Below are positions 1 to 9,254 of a stretch of 64,000 bases of DNA, piece after piece. A program made the position numbers and the translations under genes. A model generated the notes under the pieces. The model saw only the letters and a program-made list of their open reading frames with translations. It ran no database searches and had not been told where the DNA came from. Position 1 is the stretch's first letter. Each line of letters starts with the position of its first letter. The stretch is from contig NZ_SNQG01000006.1 in NCBI RefSeq assembly GCF_004378255.1, positions 186,001 through 250,000 on the forward strand, given 5' to 3'. The stretch is from Mucilaginibacter phyllosphaerae (lineage in GTDB: Bacteria; Bacteroidota; Bacteroidia; Sphingobacteriales; Sphingobacteriaceae).

Positions 1-55
1 CAAAAACTCAGATTATTTTGTTTCAATTAAAAATTTCATGCTTGTGAAATTTTAT

Positions 56-64
56 TAGATTTGC
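56..64 (+). promoter_or_regulatory. -7 promoter element of secDF
   Basis: TAGATTTGC matches the Bacteroidota sigma-ABfr -7 consensus TAnnTTTGC, 50 bases before the secDF start. No -33 TTG at the usual spacing was seen, so only the -7 half is supported. Confidence 0.5.
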
Positions 65-114
65 CGTCTTATTTAAAAAGCTTATAAACTAATTAATTAC
101 ATATTTAATTCGCG

Positions 115-3114
115 ATGCAAGGTAAAGGGGTTATTAAATTTTTCGCCATTCTGCTGGCTGTTGTGTGCTTATACCAGCTTTCATTCACCTGGGTGGCCCA
201 CAAAGTTGAGAATGATGCCAAAGCGTATTCTAAAGGCAATCTTGAAAAGGAGAAGGCCTATCTTGATTCTGTTTCTACACTGCCGGTTTACCCGGTACTC
301 GGCCATACTTACCAGTATTGTGTTGACAGGGAGCTTGCCCTGGGTTTAGATTTAAAGGGAGGTATGAACGTTACGATGCAAATTTCGTTACGTGAGCTGG
401 TTACCACGCTATCCAACAACAGCGCCGATGTTGCCTTTAACCAGGCATTAACCAATGCGCAGGCAAGAAGCGTTACCGAGCAAAAAGACTACATTACCCT
501 GTTTGTTGATGAATACGAAAAGCTGGCCCCTAATGCCAAGCTTGCTTCTATATTTGCAAACAGCAGCAACCAGGATAAATTAAAATACAATTCATCTAAC
601 AGCGATGTTGAGGCTTATTTGAAAGACCAGGCCAATACGGCGGTACAGCAGTCATATACCGTGTTGCATACCCGTATTGATCAATTTGGTGTTACGCAGC
701 CAAACATCCAACTGCAAAAAAGCACCAACCGCATTTTAATTGAATTACCGGGTGTAAAAGAGCCCGAGCGTGTACGTAAATTATTATCCGGTACGGCAAA
801 GCTTGAGTTTTACCAAACTTTTGATAACAGCGAAGTTTATGGTTTGCTTAACAACATTAACGGCATTATAGCCGCTAAAAACAAGGCTGCTAAAAAAGAT
901 ACCGCAGTTGCCAAGGCTGATACCGCCAAAGCGACAAAAACTGCCGCACTTGCACCAAAAGATTCAACTGCTGCTGCAAAACAGGCAAACTCATTAATCA
1001 ACAAATTAAAAAATAACACCGCTAAAGATTCTGCAGGCTTAAATAACAAAAGCCAACTGGCAGACCAGGCACCGTTATTTGCGGTACTTGCCCCTATGGT
1101 TTACCAGGGACAGGATGGACAGGCGCAATTAGCACCGGGCCCTATTGTTGGCCGTGCTGCGCAAAAAGATACAGCAAAAGTTAACAACTACCTGCACAGT
1201 GCAGATATCAAATCTGTTATTCCGCAAAACTTAAAATTCCTTTGGGGGGTAAAACCAGAGAAAGGCACTAAAATATTTGAACTTTATGCGATCAAATTAT
1301 CCGGTGCAGAAAATGGCCCGGTATTACAGGGCGACGTGATTAATGATGCACGTGCCGATGTAGACCAGCAAAAAGGTGGTTTTGAGGTTACCATGTACAT
1401 GAATTCGCAAGGTGCCCAAAAATGGAAAACCGTTACAGCCGAAGCATCTGCAGGTACCAACAAAAGGGCTATCGCTATTGTGTTGGATGACAACGTTTAT
1501 TCTGCCCCTAACGTTCAAAACGAGATCTCGGGCGGTGTATCATCAATCTCGGGCGGTAATTTCACCCAGGAGGACACCAAAGATTTAGCTAATATTTTAA
1601 AGGCAGGCCGTTTACTGGCACCTGTACACATTATTGGCGAGGCAGTTGTAGGCCCGTCATTAGGCCAGGAAGCCATCAGCGCAGGTTTACTTTCTTGTAT
1701 CCTGGGTTTAGTAGTTATCCTGATCTTTATGGTGGCCTACTACAAACGTGCAGGTACTGTAGCTGTAATTGCGGTATTGATCAACGTATTCTTCCTGATG
1801 GGTGTATTGGTAAGTATCCGCGCAGTATTAACACTGCCTGGTATAGCCGGTATCATTTTAATATTAGGTGTGGCGGTAGATGCCAACGTACTGGTTTACG
1901 AGCGTGTTCGCGAAGAGCTTGGCTTGGGCAAATCTATCCGTATAGCAGTTGCCGATGGTTTTAAACATGCTTTACCATCTATCCTTGATGCCAACATCAG
2001 TACATTCTTAACCGGTGTGATCTTATTTTTATTCGGATCAGGCCCGATACAGGGTTTTGCAACCACTTTGATGATCGGTATCGTTACTACCCTGTTCTGT
2101 TCGTTACTGATATCAAGGCTGATATTTGAATACATGCTTGAAAAAGGCTGGGATATCACCTTCTCTCGCCCATGGAGCTCACATACTTTCAAAAACGCCA
2201 ATTACGGCTTTGTTAAAAACCGCTTTAAATTTTACGCCTTCTCGGGTATATTTATTGTAGCCGGTTTAATCTCCATGGCAACACAAGGTTTTAACTACGG
2301 TGTAGACTTTGGCGGCGGGCATACTTATGTAGTGAAGTTTAACCAGCCTGTTACGACAGAACAGGTACACGAGGCTGTTGACGCAACGCTTGGCCGCGGT
2401 ACCGAAGTTAAAACTTATGGTACTGATAAGATCAGCATCAATACCAATTACCTGATTGACGATAACTCGGCAAATGCTGACGACAAAGTACAAACTGCTT
2501 TGATCAAAGCGCTATCTGCCAACCCGGCAACTAAAATTGATGACAAAAACATCCTAAGCCACCAAAAAGTAGAGGCAACCATTGCTAACGAGGTAAAGGC
2601 GTCGGCAAAATGGACCATCATCCTGGCCATCATCGTAATCTCTGCCTATATATTGATCAGGTTCCGTAAATGGCAGTTCAGCTTGGGTGCTATGGTGGCT
2701 ACCGCGCACGATTCATTGCTGGTACTATCGTTCTTCTCGATCTTTAAAGATATCCTTCCGTTCTCTTTAGATATCGACCAGGCGTTTATCGCAGCATTGC
2801 TTACCGTTATTGGCTATTCAATTAACGATACCGTGGTAGTGTTTGACCGTATCCGCGAGTTTCTGGATCATCACCATGCAAAAACCGATGATCCTAAAGA
2901 GGTAATTAACCATGCCATCAACAATACTTTGAGCCGTACCATTATCACTGCATTTACGGTGGTATTGATATTAGTGATCTTGTTCATCTTCGGTGGTGAC
3001 GTTATCCGCGGTTTCTCATTCGCATTGTTAATTGGTGTAATTTTCGGTACTTATTCATCTATCTGTGTAGCAACACCTGTTATCATAGATTTTGGAAAGA
3101 AAGACCTGAAATAG
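115..3114 (+). CDS. secDF: protein translocase subunit SecDF (fused)
   Basis: Inner-membrane accessory of the Sec translocon that uses the proton gradient to pull proteins into the periplasm. At 999 residues it is the natural SecD-SecF fusion common in Bacteroidota. An N-terminal membrane segment lies at about 7-27 and the SecD motif LGLDLKGG at 76-83. A first membrane bundle around 520-690 contains GVAVDANVLVYERVREE near 585. The SecF half starts near 700, with VDFGGGH near 730 and the SINDTVVVFDRIRE motif near 902. An Ala/Lys/Asp-rich low-complexity stretch at about 248-305 interrupts the periplasmic SecD domain. The gene stands alone, with its own -7 element and a strong terminator after it. 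YajC, the usual partner, is encoded elsewhere at 16.4 kb. Confidence 0.97.
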   Translation: MQGKGVIKFFAILLAVVCLYQLSFTWVAHKVENDAKAYSKGNLEKEKAYLDSVSTLPVYPVLGHTYQYCVDRELALGLDLKGGMNVTMQISLRELVTTLSNNSADVAFNQALTNAQARSVTEQKDYITLFVDEYEKLAPNAKLASIFANSSNQDKLKYNSSNSDVEAYLKDQANTAVQQSYTVLHTRIDQFGVTQPNIQLQKSTNRILIELPGVKEPERVRKLLSGTAKLEFYQTFDNSEVYGLLNNINGIIAAKNKAAKKDTAVAKADTAKATKTAALAPKDSTAAAKQANSLINKLKNNTAKDSAGLNNKSQLADQAPLFAVLAPMVYQGQDGQAQLAPGPIVGRAAQKDTAKVNNYLHSADIKSVIPQNLKFLWGVKPEKGTKIFELYAIKLSGAENGPVLQGDVINDARADVDQQKGGFEVTMYMNSQGAQKWKTVTAEASAGTNKRAIAIVLDDNVYSAPNVQNEISGGVSSISGGNFTQEDTKDLANILKAGRLLAPVHIIGEAVVGPSLGQEAISAGLLSCILGLVVILIFMVAYYKRAGTVAVIAVLINVFFLMGVLVSIRAVLTLPGIAGIILILGVAVDANVLVYERVREELGLGKSIRIAVADGFKHALPSILDANISTFLTGVILFLFGSGPIQGFATTLMIGIVTTLFCSLLISRLIFEYMLEKGWDITFSRPWSSHTFKNANYGFVKNRFKFYAFSGIFIVAGLISMATQGFNYGVDFGGGHTYVVKFNQPVTTEQVHEAVDATLGRGTEVKTYGTDKISINTNYLIDDNSANADDKVQTALIKALSANPATKIDDKNILSHQKVEATIANEVKASAKWTIILAIIVISAYILIRFRKWQFSLGAMVATAHDSLLVLSFFSIFKDILPFSLDIDQAFIAALLTVIGYSINDTVVVFDRIREFLDHHHAKTDDPKEVINHAINNTLSRTIITAFTVVLILVILFIFGGDVIRGFSFALLIGVIFGTYSSICVATPVIIDFGKKDLK

Positions 3115-3176
3115 CATAAAACTGCTATGGGTTGATTCAGTGATTAATTAACCCATCACTCATAATATTATTTTTT

Positions 3177-3211
3177 AAAAGGCTTCAAAGAACATTTGGA
3201 GCCTTTTTTGT
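3177..3211 (+). terminator. intrinsic terminator after secDF
   Basis: A hairpin with arms GGCTTCAAA and TTTGGAGCC (one G-U pair) is flanked by AAAA and a run of six T, 63 bases after the secDF stop. Confidence 0.85.
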
Positions 3212-3237
3212 TTTACAACTATAGCCACTATCTGCAC

Positions 3238-3284
3238 TCCCTCCGGAAGGCAGGGTTTAAAGTTTCCCTTTCGGGAGGAGATTT
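3238..3284. repeat. imperfect CTCCC/GGGAG palindrome
   Basis: A CTCCCTCCGGAAGG arm faces CCCTTTCGGGAGGAG about 15 bases later, forming an imperfect inverted repeat just before the NADH dehydrogenase gene. A related CCTCCC...GGAGG stretch occurs at about 36311-36340, which suggests an interspersed element. Confidence 0.4.
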
Positions 3285-3322
3285 AGAGCCGGCTTTTATT
3301 CAAACAAAAAACAATAGTGCTC

Positions 3323-4636
3323 ATGAACCCCGTTGATCAATCAAAATTCCCAACAGTAGTTATTATAGGCGGCGGCTTTGGTGGCCTGCAGGTGGCCAAA
3401 CAACTGGCCGAGAAACCCGTTGAAGTTATCCTGATAGATAAACACAATTACCATACGTTTCAGCCACTGTTGTACCAGGTAGCCACCGGCAGCCTGGAGG
3501 CCGAGTCTATCGCCTTTTCGCTTCGTAAAAACTTTGAAGGGCAAAAAAATCTGCGTTTCCGGAATACCGAGGTTACGCGTATTGATGCCGAACGGAATAC
3601 CGTTGTAACCACTATTGGCGAGATACCCTACGATTACCTGGTGATTGCTACAGGCTCAACCACCAACTTTTTTGGCAATAAGGATATAGAGCATTATGCC
3701 ATGCCGATGAAATCTATCCCCGAAGCACTGAACCTTCGGTATATGGTGCTGCAAAACCTGGAAGAGGCCATTTTAAAGCCCGCTAAGGAAGAACGCGCAC
3801 CTTACCTATCCTTTGTATTGGTTGGCGCCGGCCCTACCGGTGTAGAGCTTGCAGGCGCCTTAGCCGAGTTGCGCAACCACGTACTGAACAAGGATTATCC
3901 CGAACTGATGAAAGAAGAGATGAAAGTTTACCTGGTAGACTTTTTGCCTAAAGTATTAGGCCCATTCTCTGACGAGGGATCAAAGGCTGCCGAAGATTAC
4001 CTGCACAAAATGGGCGTTGAGCTATTATTAAACGTAAAAGTAGAAAGCTACGATGGCCACGAGATAAAGTTTGAGGGCGGCAAAAGCATCCTTACCAAAA
4101 ACGTGATCTGGTCTGCCGGGGTGATGGGCGTGGTGCCCGATGGTGTATCTAAAGACGCTATTGAGCGTGGCAACCGTATTAAGGTAGATACCATTTGCCG
4201 CCTGGTGGGCAGCCCCAATATATTTGCCATTGGCGATGTGGCAGCCATGATAACCGAAGAAACACCAAAAGGCCACCCCGGTGTAGCGCAGGTAGCCATA
4301 CAAATGGGCGAAACTACCGGCAAAAACATCTACAAACTGATCAAAGGCGAGCCTGCCGTTCCGTTTAAGTATAACGACAAAGGATCGTTGGCTACCATTG
4401 GCCGCAATAAAGCCATTGCCGATATAGGCAAACTAAAATTCCAGGGCTTTTTTGCCTGGCTGATATGGATGTTTGTGCACCTGATATCCCTGATGGGCGG
4501 CCGCAACCGCGTTATTGTTTTTATTAACTGGGTAGCCAGCTATGTTACTTATAATGGCGGTAGCAGGTTGATTATACGTAACTTTAAGCGCGAAGAACTG
4601 GTGCAAAAGGACGAGCAGGTATCTAAACCCGACTAA
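3323..4636 (+). CDS. ndh: type II NADH dehydrogenase (NDH-2 family FAD oxidoreductase)
   Basis: Single-subunit, non-proton-pumping NADH:quinone oxidoreductase on the inner face of the membrane. Taking the ATG at 3323 gives 437 residues; a GTG two codons upstream is possible. The FAD-binding GGGFGG lies at 16-21 and the NADH-binding VGAGPTGVELAG near 167-178. An AIGD motif follows near 300, as in this family. The C-terminal hydrophobic stretch at about 375-410 fits the membrane-anchoring end of NDH-2. The HMG-CoA lyase-like gene starts only 3 bases after the stop, so the two are probably co-transcribed. Confidence 0.9.
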   Translation: MNPVDQSKFPTVVIIGGGFGGLQVAKQLAEKPVEVILIDKHNYHTFQPLLYQVATGSLEAESIAFSLRKNFEGQKNLRFRNTEVTRIDAERNTVVTTIGEIPYDYLVIATGSTTNFFGNKDIEHYAMPMKSIPEALNLRYMVLQNLEEAILKPAKEERAPYLSFVLVGAGPTGVELAGALAELRNHVLNKDYPELMKEEMKVYLVDFLPKVLGPFSDEGSKAAEDYLHKMGVELLLNVKVESYDGHEIKFEGGKSILTKNVIWSAGVMGVVPDGVSKDAIERGNRIKVDTICRLVGSPNIFAIGDVAAMITEETPKGHPGVAQVAIQMGETTGKNIYKLIKGEPAVPFKYNDKGSLATIGRNKAIADIGKLKFQGFFAWLIWMFVHLISLMGGRNRVIVFINWVASYVTYNGGSRLIIRNFKREELVQKDEQVSKPD

Positions 4637-4639
4637 CCA

Positions 4640-5497
4640 ATGGCCGAACATTTTAAAATAACCGAATGCCCCCGCGATGCCATGCAGGGCCTGCATAATT
4701 TTGTACCTACTGATGTTAAAGCGGCTTACATTAACCTGCTGTTACAGGTGGGTTTTGACACCATTGATTTTGGCAGCTTTGTATCGCCCAAATCCATTCC
4801 GCAGATGCGGGATACGGCCGAAGTTTTGGCCGGGCTTGACCTAAGCACCAGCCCATCTAAATTATTAGCTATTATAGCTAATTACAGGGGCGCAGAAGAT
4901 GCGGTGATCCATCCGGAGATCCATTACCTGGGCTATCCTTTTTCCATTTCAGAAACGTTCCAGCTGCGTAATACCAACACTACTGTGGAGCAGGCTTTTG
5001 ATAACGTAAAACGCATCAACAATTTGTGCGGCGCAAATAATAAAAGCCTGTTAATCTACCTGTCAATGGGTTTTGGTAACCCTTACGGGGATGAATGGAA
5101 CACAGATATTGTACAGCATTGGGCTCAAAAAATGACAGATGAGGGGATTGGGTACATCGCCCTGTCAGATACGGTAGGCATTGCCACACCAGAGCAGATC
5201 AGCAGCCTTTACCCTACCCTTAAAAATCAATCGCCAATAACTGAATTTGGGCTACACCTGCATTCTACCCCCGATACGTGGCAGGAAAAAATAGCCGCCG
5301 CTTATGAAAGTGGCTGCACTAAATTTGATGTGGCATTAAAAGGCTACGGTGGCTGCCCAATGGCCAAAGATGATCTTACAGGCAACATCGCTACCGAAAA
5401 CCTCGTAGCATTCCTGTTGCATCAAAACATCAACCTGGGGCTTGATCTGGATAAACTTGGCGAGGCTATGGCGTATTCCGGAAGAGTGTTTGGATAA
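4640..5497 (+). CDS. hydroxymethylglutaryl-CoA lyase-like protein
   Basis: Member of the HMGL-like TIM-barrel aldolase family, predicted to split HMG-CoA into acetoacetate and acetyl-CoA in leucine or ketone-body metabolism. The N-terminal ECPRDAMQG matches the metal- and substrate-binding start of the barrel (usually E-x-R-D-G-x-Q). The metal ligands LHLHST lie near 210. The lyase loop GGCPMAKDDLTGN with IATE near 236-252 is characteristic of HMG-CoA lyases, including the active-site Cys. At 285 residues it is of normal length. The gene follows ndh by 3 bases. A related carbon-carbon lyase specificity cannot be excluded, since residue 3 of the RDG motif is Ala here. Confidence 0.85.
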   Translation: MAEHFKITECPRDAMQGLHNFVPTDVKAAYINLLLQVGFDTIDFGSFVSPKSIPQMRDTAEVLAGLDLSTSPSKLLAIIANYRGAEDAVIHPEIHYLGYPFSISETFQLRNTNTTVEQAFDNVKRINNLCGANNKSLLIYLSMGFGNPYGDEWNTDIVQHWAQKMTDEGIGYIALSDTVGIATPEQISSLYPTLKNQSPITEFGLHLHSTPDTWQEKIAAAYESGCTKFDVALKGYGGCPMAKDDLTGNIATENLVAFLLHQNINLGLDLDKLGEAMAYSGRVFG

Positions 5498-5621
5498 TAA
5501 TGCCCTTATTGAAGCGATCTGTTTAAAGCTGGCCTTTAACTGTATGGGATCTACTTAAAAAATAGCTTCATACTTGATAATTAGGTATATAATCTTAATT
5601 CCCGACTTTAAAATCCTGAGT

Positions 5622-6047
5622 CTACTTCTTCACCATTTTATAATGCCGTATCCCTGCTTCGGTAAACTCCGGCCCGGTTTTTTCAAAACCAAATTTTTCG
5701 TACAGGCTTACCGCGGGGATTTGCGAGTTGAGGTAGATATAGTTAGCATCTGCCGGCAAACCGGCCAGAACCGTTTTTACCAATTGCTGCCCTACCCCAA
5801 AGCCCCGGTACTTTGCTAAAACTGCAAATCGTTCTAACTTATAGCCATCCGCTGTTTTGCGCCATCTTGCAGCACCTGCTGGTTCATCATCAACAGTTGC
5901 CAAATAATGTACAGACTCTTCTTCATTAGCTCTTTCCAGTTCGGCAGGGCAGTTTTGCCCCAAAACAAACACCTCATGCCTGATGGCAAACGCCTTTTCC
6001 AGATCGGCAAGGTTATTTATTTGCTTTACTTCTGTTTTTGATGGCAT
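5622..6047 (-). CDS. GNAT family N-acetyltransferase
   Basis: A 141-residue protein with the compact GNAT fold, transferring an acetyl group from acetyl-CoA to an unknown amine. The acetyl-CoA pyrophosphate-binding motif appears as RGFGVGQQLV near 80-90, preceded by the LERFAVL strand. The C-terminal SLYEKFGFEKTG is the usual tyrosine-containing end. It resembles the ElaA/YjcF type of small GNAT. The start overlaps the last 35 bases of the upstream iron-permease-like gene, so translation is probably coupled. The substrate is unknown. Confidence 0.85.
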   Translation of the reverse strand: MPSKTEVKQINNLADLEKAFAIRHEVFVLGQNCPAELERANEEESVHYLATVDDEPAGAARWRKTADGYKLERFAVLAKYRGFGVGQQLVKTVLAGLPADANYIYLNSQIPAVSLYEKFGFEKTGPEFTEAGIRHYKMVKK

Positions 6048-6513
6048 GCTGGTAATGAGATTTTGATTTTAACCCGGATAATTTTTCTTTATGGTTCTCT
6101 TCTGCTGCATCTATGGAGTGTGTGCAGGTGATATCGTCTTCTTTTTCTGCCAGATCAGATAGTTGCACATAAAATTTATGCAGCTGATCCAGTTCCTTTT
6201 CGGTAAGGTCCTCAATATCAACCATGCGGTTGCTGGCCCCCTGGTGCGAGGCAAGCAGTTCATTCAACTTCAGATGAATAGCCTTCGAGTCTTTATTCTG
6301 TGATTTTTGGATCAAAAACACCATTAAAAAGGTAATAATGGTTGTGCCCGTGTTGATGATGAGTTGCCACGTATCCGAATACTTGAATATAGGCCCGGTT
6401 ACCAGCCATATTAAAATGGTACAAATAGCTATAATAAACGCTGCCGAACTACCTGTAGCAGCTGTGGCCCAGTTAGCAAATCTTTCAAATAAATTTTTTT
6501 TACCCCTTGCCAT
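6013..6513 (-). CDS. low-affinity iron permease family protein
   Basis: A 166-residue membrane protein resembling the low-affinity iron permease (Fet4-like, PF04120) family. A basic N-terminus (ARGKKN) precedes two hydrophobic segments at about 23-42 and 49-68. The GSSAAFIIA and LIINTGTTIITFLMVFLIQ signatures are seen in bacterial members. The C-terminal half is soluble, charged and probably coiled-coil, starting NKDSKAIHLKLNEL. Bacterial members are only a fragment of the fungal transporter, and iron transport is not proven for them. The GNAT gene overlaps its 3' end by 35 bases. Confidence 0.8.
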   Translation of the reverse strand: MARGKKNLFERFANWATAATGSSAAFIIAICTILIWLVTGPIFKYSDTWQLIINTGTTIITFLMVFLIQKSQNKDSKAIHLKLNELLASHQGASNRMVDIEDLTEKELDQLHKFYVQLSDLAEKEDDITCTHSIDAAEENHKEKLSGLKSKSHYQHAIKNRSKANK

Positions 6514-6539
6514 TGTTTTTAAAATTTACATAATAACTA

Positions 6540-6578
6540 AAAAAAGGCGCCAATGTTATTTAACACAGGCGCCTTTTA
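6540..6578 (-). terminator. terminator after fbaA
   Basis: AAAAGGCGCC and GGCGCCTTTT arms are separated by 16 bases. On the minus strand the hairpin ends in a T run, 20-60 bases after the aldolase stop. It also separates the aldolase from the iron-permease gene. Confidence 0.75.
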
Positions 6579-6597
6579 TGGTTATAAGCTGCAGTAA

Positions 6598-7677
6598 TTA
6601 CAACTTGCTGTTTACATCAATACAATTAAGGTCGCCAAACGCCTCTGTAAGCCTTTTAACAAAGCTTTCCTCGGCTTTACGCAACCACACGCGCGGGTCG
6701 TAATGTTTTTTGTTCGGCGAGTCGTCACCATCGGGGCTGCCAATTTGTGTTTGCAAGTAGCCTTCTTTGGCCTGGTAATAATCCCTTATACCTTCCCAAA
6801 ATGCAAACTGCATATCGGTATCAATATTCATTTTTATAGCACCGTAAGATATCGCCTCGCGAATTTCTTCCTGGCTGGAACCAGAACCGCCGTGGAATAC
6901 AAAGTTGATCGGTTTATCGGCAGTAAGGTTATGCTTCTCTTTCAAAAACTCCTGCGAGTTGTGTAAGATAACCGGTTGCAATTTTACGTTACCCGGTTTG
7001 TACACACCATGTACGTTACCAAATGCAGCAGCAATGGTAAAACGGTGGCTAACTTTAGAAAGTTCTTCGTAAGCATAAGCAACTTCCTCGGGCTGGGTAT
7101 ATAAACGCGAGCTATCTACGTCAGAGTTATCTACGCCGTCTTCTTCGCCGCCGGTTACACCCAGTTCAATTTCAACGGTCATACCCATTTTGGCCATGCG
7201 CTCCAGGTACTTAGCAGATATTTCGATATTTTCTTCGATAGGCTCTTCAGAAAGATCCAGCATATGCGATGAGAACAGCGGCTTACCTGTTTCTGCAAAG
7301 AATTTTTCGCCATGCTCTAACAAACCGTCAATCCAGGGCAATAATTTTTTTGCGGCGTGGTCGGTATGTAAAATAACCGCAACACCATAATGCTCGGCTA
7401 ATAAATGCACGTGTTTAGCCGCAGATACACCGCCTAAAATGCAAGCCTGTAATTTTGAGTTATCTAATGATTTACCCGCGTAAAACTGCGCGCCGCCATT
7501 TGATAGCTGAATAATAACAGGTGACTTTACAGCCGCAGCCGTTTCCATTACCGCGTTGATAGTGTTTGTGCCGATAACGTTAACGGCAGGTAAAGCAAAC
7601 TGATGTTTTTTAGCTGCTTCAAATAGTTCCTGCACTTGGTCACCGTGCAGAACACCTTTAATATTTTTTAAATCCAT
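6598..7677 (-). CDS. fbaA: class II fructose-bisphosphate aldolase
   Basis: Zinc-dependent aldolase that interconverts fructose 1,6-bisphosphate with glyceraldehyde 3-phosphate and dihydroxyacetone phosphate in glycolysis and gluconeogenesis. The ATG at 7677 (MDLKNIKG) gives 359 residues, the length of E. coli-type FbaA. A longer reading from 7707 would extend into a repeat and is rejected. Zn-ligand motifs are HTDHAAK near 108-114 and FHGGSGSS near 265. GNVHGVY near 226 and the MNIDTDMQFAFWEG loop near 290 are also typical. It is transcribed divergently from accD, and an inverted repeat sits in the shared upstream region. Confidence 0.97.
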   Translation of the reverse strand: MDLKNIKGVLHGDQVQELFEAAKKHQFALPAVNVIGTNTINAVMETAAAVKSPVIIQLSNGGAQFYAGKSLDNSKLQACILGGVSAAKHVHLLAEHYGVAVILHTDHAAKKLLPWIDGLLEHGEKFFAETGKPLFSSHMLDLSEEPIEENIEISAKYLERMAKMGMTVEIELGVTGGEEDGVDNSDVDSSRLYTQPEEVAYAYEELSKVSHRFTIAAAFGNVHGVYKPGNVKLQPVILHNSQEFLKEKHNLTADKPINFVFHGGSGSSQEEIREAISYGAIKMNIDTDMQFAFWEGIRDYYQAKEGYLQTQIGSPDGDDSPNKKHYDPRVWLRKAEESFVKRLTEAFGDLNCIDVNSKL

Positions 7678-7706
7678 GAGCGTATGTTTGGGGCTCGAAG
7701 TTATCA

Positions 7707-7833
7707 TTTAGATATGAGATTTGAGATATTAGATGTAAGATTTTTAGCTTTTTATACTTTTTTAGTTCCCACATCTGCTTATTATTTACTAAACTTCTCT
7801 CTCAAATCTAATATCTCACGTCTCATATCTAAA
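7707..7833. repeat. 28-base inverted repeat between fbaA and accD
   Basis: The arms 7707-7734 and 7806-7833 are reverse complements at 26 of 28 positions (core TTTAGATATGAGA / TCTCATATCTAAA), separated by about 71 bases of A/T-rich DNA. They lie in the divergent promoter region. GAGAT-type repeats suggest an interspersed element rather than an operator. Confidence 0.8.
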
Positions 7834-7876
7834 ATATTTTGTTTCTTTGCAGTACTTGAAAGACTTAGAAATAGAC

Positions 7877-8758
7877 ATGGCGTGGTTTAAGCGAGAAATT
7901 AAAGGGATAATTACGACTACGGAGGAAAAGAAGGAAGCCCCTGACGGCATCTGGAATAAATGCCCAAACTGTAAAAAGCCTTTACACTACTCAGAGCAGG
8001 TTGAAAACCAATATGTTTGCCACTATTGTGGTTATCATTTGCGTATCGGCTCTAAAGAGTATTTTTCTGTTTTGTTTGATGATAACCAGTTTACCGAATT
8101 GTTTAGCAACCTGCATTCTGGCGACCCTTTAAACTTTACAGATGCCAAAAAATATACCGACAGGGTACGGGAAACTAAAAATAAAACCGGTTTAACTGAT
8201 GCCATCCGGGCCGCGCATGGCAAAATGAACGGCCAGGATTTAATGATAGCCTGTATGGATTTTAACTTCATCGGCGGATCTATGGGTTCTGTGGTGGGCG
8301 AAAAGATTGCCCGCTCTATAGACTTTAGCATTGCCAACAAAGTACCCTTCCTGATGATCTCTAAATCGGGTGGTGCACGTATGATGGAGGCTGCATTCTC
8401 GTTAATGCAAATGGCCAAAACATCGGCTAAACTGGCGCTACTTAGCCAGGCAAAAATTCCATATATCTCTTTATTAACCGACCCTACCACGGGTGGTGTT
8501 ACGGCATCATACGCCATGCTGGGTGATATTAACATTGCCGAGCCGGGGTCGCTGATTGGCTTTGCCGGCCCAAGAGTGATTAAAGAAACTATTAAAAAAG
8601 ATTTGCCGAAAGGCTTCCAAACCGCAGAGTTTGTACAGGAACACGGCTTTTTGGATTTTATAGTTGACCGCCGCGAAATGAAAGAGAAACTGGCATCATT
8701 CTTAAAAATGCTGGCACCGGTTGCCGCTAAAGAAGGAAAAACTGAGCCACAGGCTTAA
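7877..8758 (+). CDS. accD: acetyl-CoA carboxylase carboxyltransferase subunit beta
   Basis: Beta subunit of the carboxyltransferase that moves CO2 from carboxybiotin to acetyl-CoA, giving malonyl-CoA for fatty-acid synthesis. The ATG at 7877 ([10 protein letters not shown]) gives 293 residues; a TTG 30 bases upstream would only add an atypical tail. An N-terminal four-Cys zinc ribbon (CPNCKKP, then CHYCGYHL) lies at about 29-51. The crotonase-like core carries [11 protein letters not shown] and [16 protein letters not shown], which build the oxyanion hole. No accA is adjacent. TTTCTTTGC, one base off the -7 consensus, ends 27 bases before the start. Confidence 0.97.
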   Translation: MAWFKREIKGIITTTEEKKEAPDGIWNKCPNCKKPLHYSEQVENQYVCHYCGYHLRIGSKEYFSVLFDDNQFTELFSNLHSGDPLNFTDAKKYTDRVRETKNKTGLTDAIRAAHGKMNGQDLMIACMDFNFIGGSMGSVVGEKIARSIDFSIANKVPFLMISKSGGARMMEAAFSLMQMAKTSAKLALLSQAKIPYISLLTDPTTGGVTASYAMLGDINIAEPGSLIGFAGPRVIKETIKKDLPKGFQTAEFVQEHGFLDFIVDRREMKEKLASFLKMLAPVAAKEGKTEPQA

Positions 8759-8776
8759 TTAGAAAATACAATCCAC

Positions 8777-8815
8777 AAAAAAGGCCATTCGTTAGTTTTA
8801 CGAATGGCCTTTTTG
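8777..8815. terminator. bidirectional terminator accD / 8838 gene
   Basis: A perfect 15-base-pair stem (AAAAAGGCCATTCGT at 8778-8792, complement at 8800-8814) with a 7-base loop has A/T runs on both sides. It sits between two convergent genes and can serve both. Confidence 0.92.
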
Positions 8816-8837
8816 CTTTGCCTGATTCAAAAGGAAG

Positions 8838-9128
8838 TTATATCCCTTCTGTGCCCGGCTCATGCCCTACCATACGGCCGGTGGTGCGGCCCTGCGGGCG
8901 GCTGGTGAAATCTGTTTTTGTTGCCGCACCTGTAGACGGGAACTCGTGCTGATCGGGCGGCGTTACATCATTTTGTTCGCTGTATGATGTATCGGCTCCC
9001 TCCTGCTGATGTTCCTGCTCGTTATGCTGGCTGTATCCGGTGCCTTCGTTATTTGATTGTTGTTCTTCAGGCGTTTCGTTTGGATTAGTGTCCGGAGTGT
9101 ACTCCGGGTTTCTTTCGTTGTTTTCCAT
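8838..9128 (-). CDS. hypothetical disordered Glu/Gln/Asn-rich protein
   Basis: This 96-residue protein has no recognisable family. It is almost wholly hydrophilic: Glu, Gln, Asn, Thr and Pro dominate, there is no hydrophobic core, no signal peptide and no Cys. The only Arg-rich stretch is near the C-terminus (SRPQGRTTGR). That composition predicts an intrinsically disordered cytosolic protein. A shared terminator with accD supports it being a real transcription unit. It is followed on the same strand, one gene upstream, by another disordered protein. The function is unknown; a stress- or hydration-related role is only a guess. Confidence 0.6.
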   Translation of the reverse strand: MENNERNPEYTPDTNPNETPEEQQSNNEGTGYSQHNEQEHQQEGADTSYSEQNDVTPPDQHEFPSTGAATKTDFTSRPQGRTTGRMVGHEPGTEGI

Positions 9129-9254
9129 GGTATTTAGTTTTTAATTGTTAATTAACAAACAATCAAAAACAAGGCCAGTTTTTTAATAGAAAGAAATTCA
9201 TTTCAAATAATCCATCGTGCCTTCTGAAATCCTAAACCCAGCACAACACCTTGT

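Noticed and set aside
8035-8535. A 166-codon open frame opposite accD
   Set aside because: Complement of the accD core, which is certain.
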